A stretch of 11,755 nucleotides of DNA from contig CALACZ010000050.1 of NCBI GenBank assembly GCA_937890735.1, positions 1 through 11,755 of the forward strand. The letters are read 5' to 3'. This DNA comes from an uncultured Bacillota bacterium. GTDB lineage: Bacteria; Bacillota; Clostridia; Oscillospirales; Oscillospiraceae. Positions 11,701 through 11,755 of the stretch are shown here, one piece after another. The translations under genes and the position numbers were made by a program. Every line of letters begins with the position of its first letter. The stretch's first letter is position 1. Below the pieces are notes generated by a model that made no database searches, was not told the origin of the DNA, and saw only the letters and a program-made list of their open reading frames with translations.

Positions 11701-11755
11701 CCCAAGGCTTCCCCCTGGGGGGAAGCTGTCGGCGAAGCCGACTGATGAGGGGAAG
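11701..11755. repeat. Part of a dispersed double-hairpin repeat, cut by the window edge
   Basis: Hairpin A is GCTTCCCCC/GGGGGAAGC (11707-11715 with 11718-11726). Hairpin B is GTCGGC-GAA-GCCGAC (11728-11742). These are followed by TGATGAGGGGAAG. I recall near-identical intergenic elements in many copies in Faecalibacterium and other Oscillospiraceae genomes, usually reading as CTCATCAG-hairpin-AGCTTCCCCC on one strand. Only one copy is in this window, so copy number is established knowledge from memory, not seen here. Function unknown. Confidence 0.6.

Noticed and set aside
11728..11755. Hammerhead ribozyme suggested by CTGATGAG after a GTC and a small stem
   Set aside because: If CTGATGA (11742-11748) is the core, the preceding stem pairs T11729 with A11741, which puts G11728 at the cleavage position. 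Hammerheads need a non-G there. Reading GTC (11728-11730) as the triplet breaks the stem. The GAAA strand would lie outside the window.
1..11755. CRISPR array, insertion sequence or prophage genes
   Set aside because: No regularly spaced direct repeats, transposase, integrase or phage structural motifs were seen on either strand.

Overview
The window looks like chromosomal DNA from a GC-rich, spore-forming gut Clostridium relative, probably Oscillospiraceae-like. The signs are Firmicutes-type Shine-Dalgarno sites (AGGAGG), TTGACA/TATAAT promoters with 17-bp spacers, a SpoIID gene, a Firmicutes-type NagB, codons rich in G/C at the third position, and a terminal GCTTCCCCC/GGGGGAAGC repeat of a kind I recall from this group. 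Placement is inference; no marker-gene comparison was possible. Genes are dense, on both strands, and usually separated by clear hairpin terminators.

Layout. 1-343: a tRNA-Pro(UGG) cut by the window edge (minus), a second decayed tRNA-Pro-like copy behind a strong minus promoter, and the trmB promoter. 344-1188: trmB, overlapping by 4 bp a 52-residue membrane microprotein that carries the GADGPT loop of Na+-pumping decarboxylase beta subunits. 1227-2558: divergent traX-like membrane protein (minus) and GNAT acetyltransferase (plus). 2592-5412: divergent membrane-anchored TPR/LRR protein (minus, perfect-consensus promoter) and spoIID (plus, sigma-E-like promoter). 5488-6669: a small DUF4190-like membrane protein, then an Lgt-family gene with no visible ribosome binding site. 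6701-8208: secG and prfB on minus, each with its own promoter. 8209-8595: intergenic region with two tandem hairpins, a 30-codon cysteine-containing reading frame (minus), and two 13-bp palindromes, one inside the promoter of the next gene. 8596-10491: an XRE DNA-binding domain fused to a BadF/NAGK-type sugar-kinase domain, followed 15 bp later by nagB. 10553-10858: an uncharacterised membrane protein (minus). 10981-11659: tRNA-Arg(CCU) and a DUF2148 ferredoxin-like protein. 11701-11755: part of a dispersed repeat.

The clearest functional unit is the amino-sugar pair at 8.6-10.5 kb. A predicted regulator whose sensor is a GlcNAc-kinase-type domain lies directly upstream of glucosamine-6-phosphate deaminase, with candidate operators in its promoter. 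This is analogous in logic to NagC/Mlc ROK repressors but built from a different DNA-binding domain and a different kinase family. It is the best candidate here for an under-described system. The GADGPT microprotein coupled to trmB and the 30-residue peptide gene are the next most interesting. The other genes are mostly housekeeping: translation (trmB, prfB, tRNAs), secretion and lipoprotein processing (secG, Lgt family) and sporulation (spoIID).
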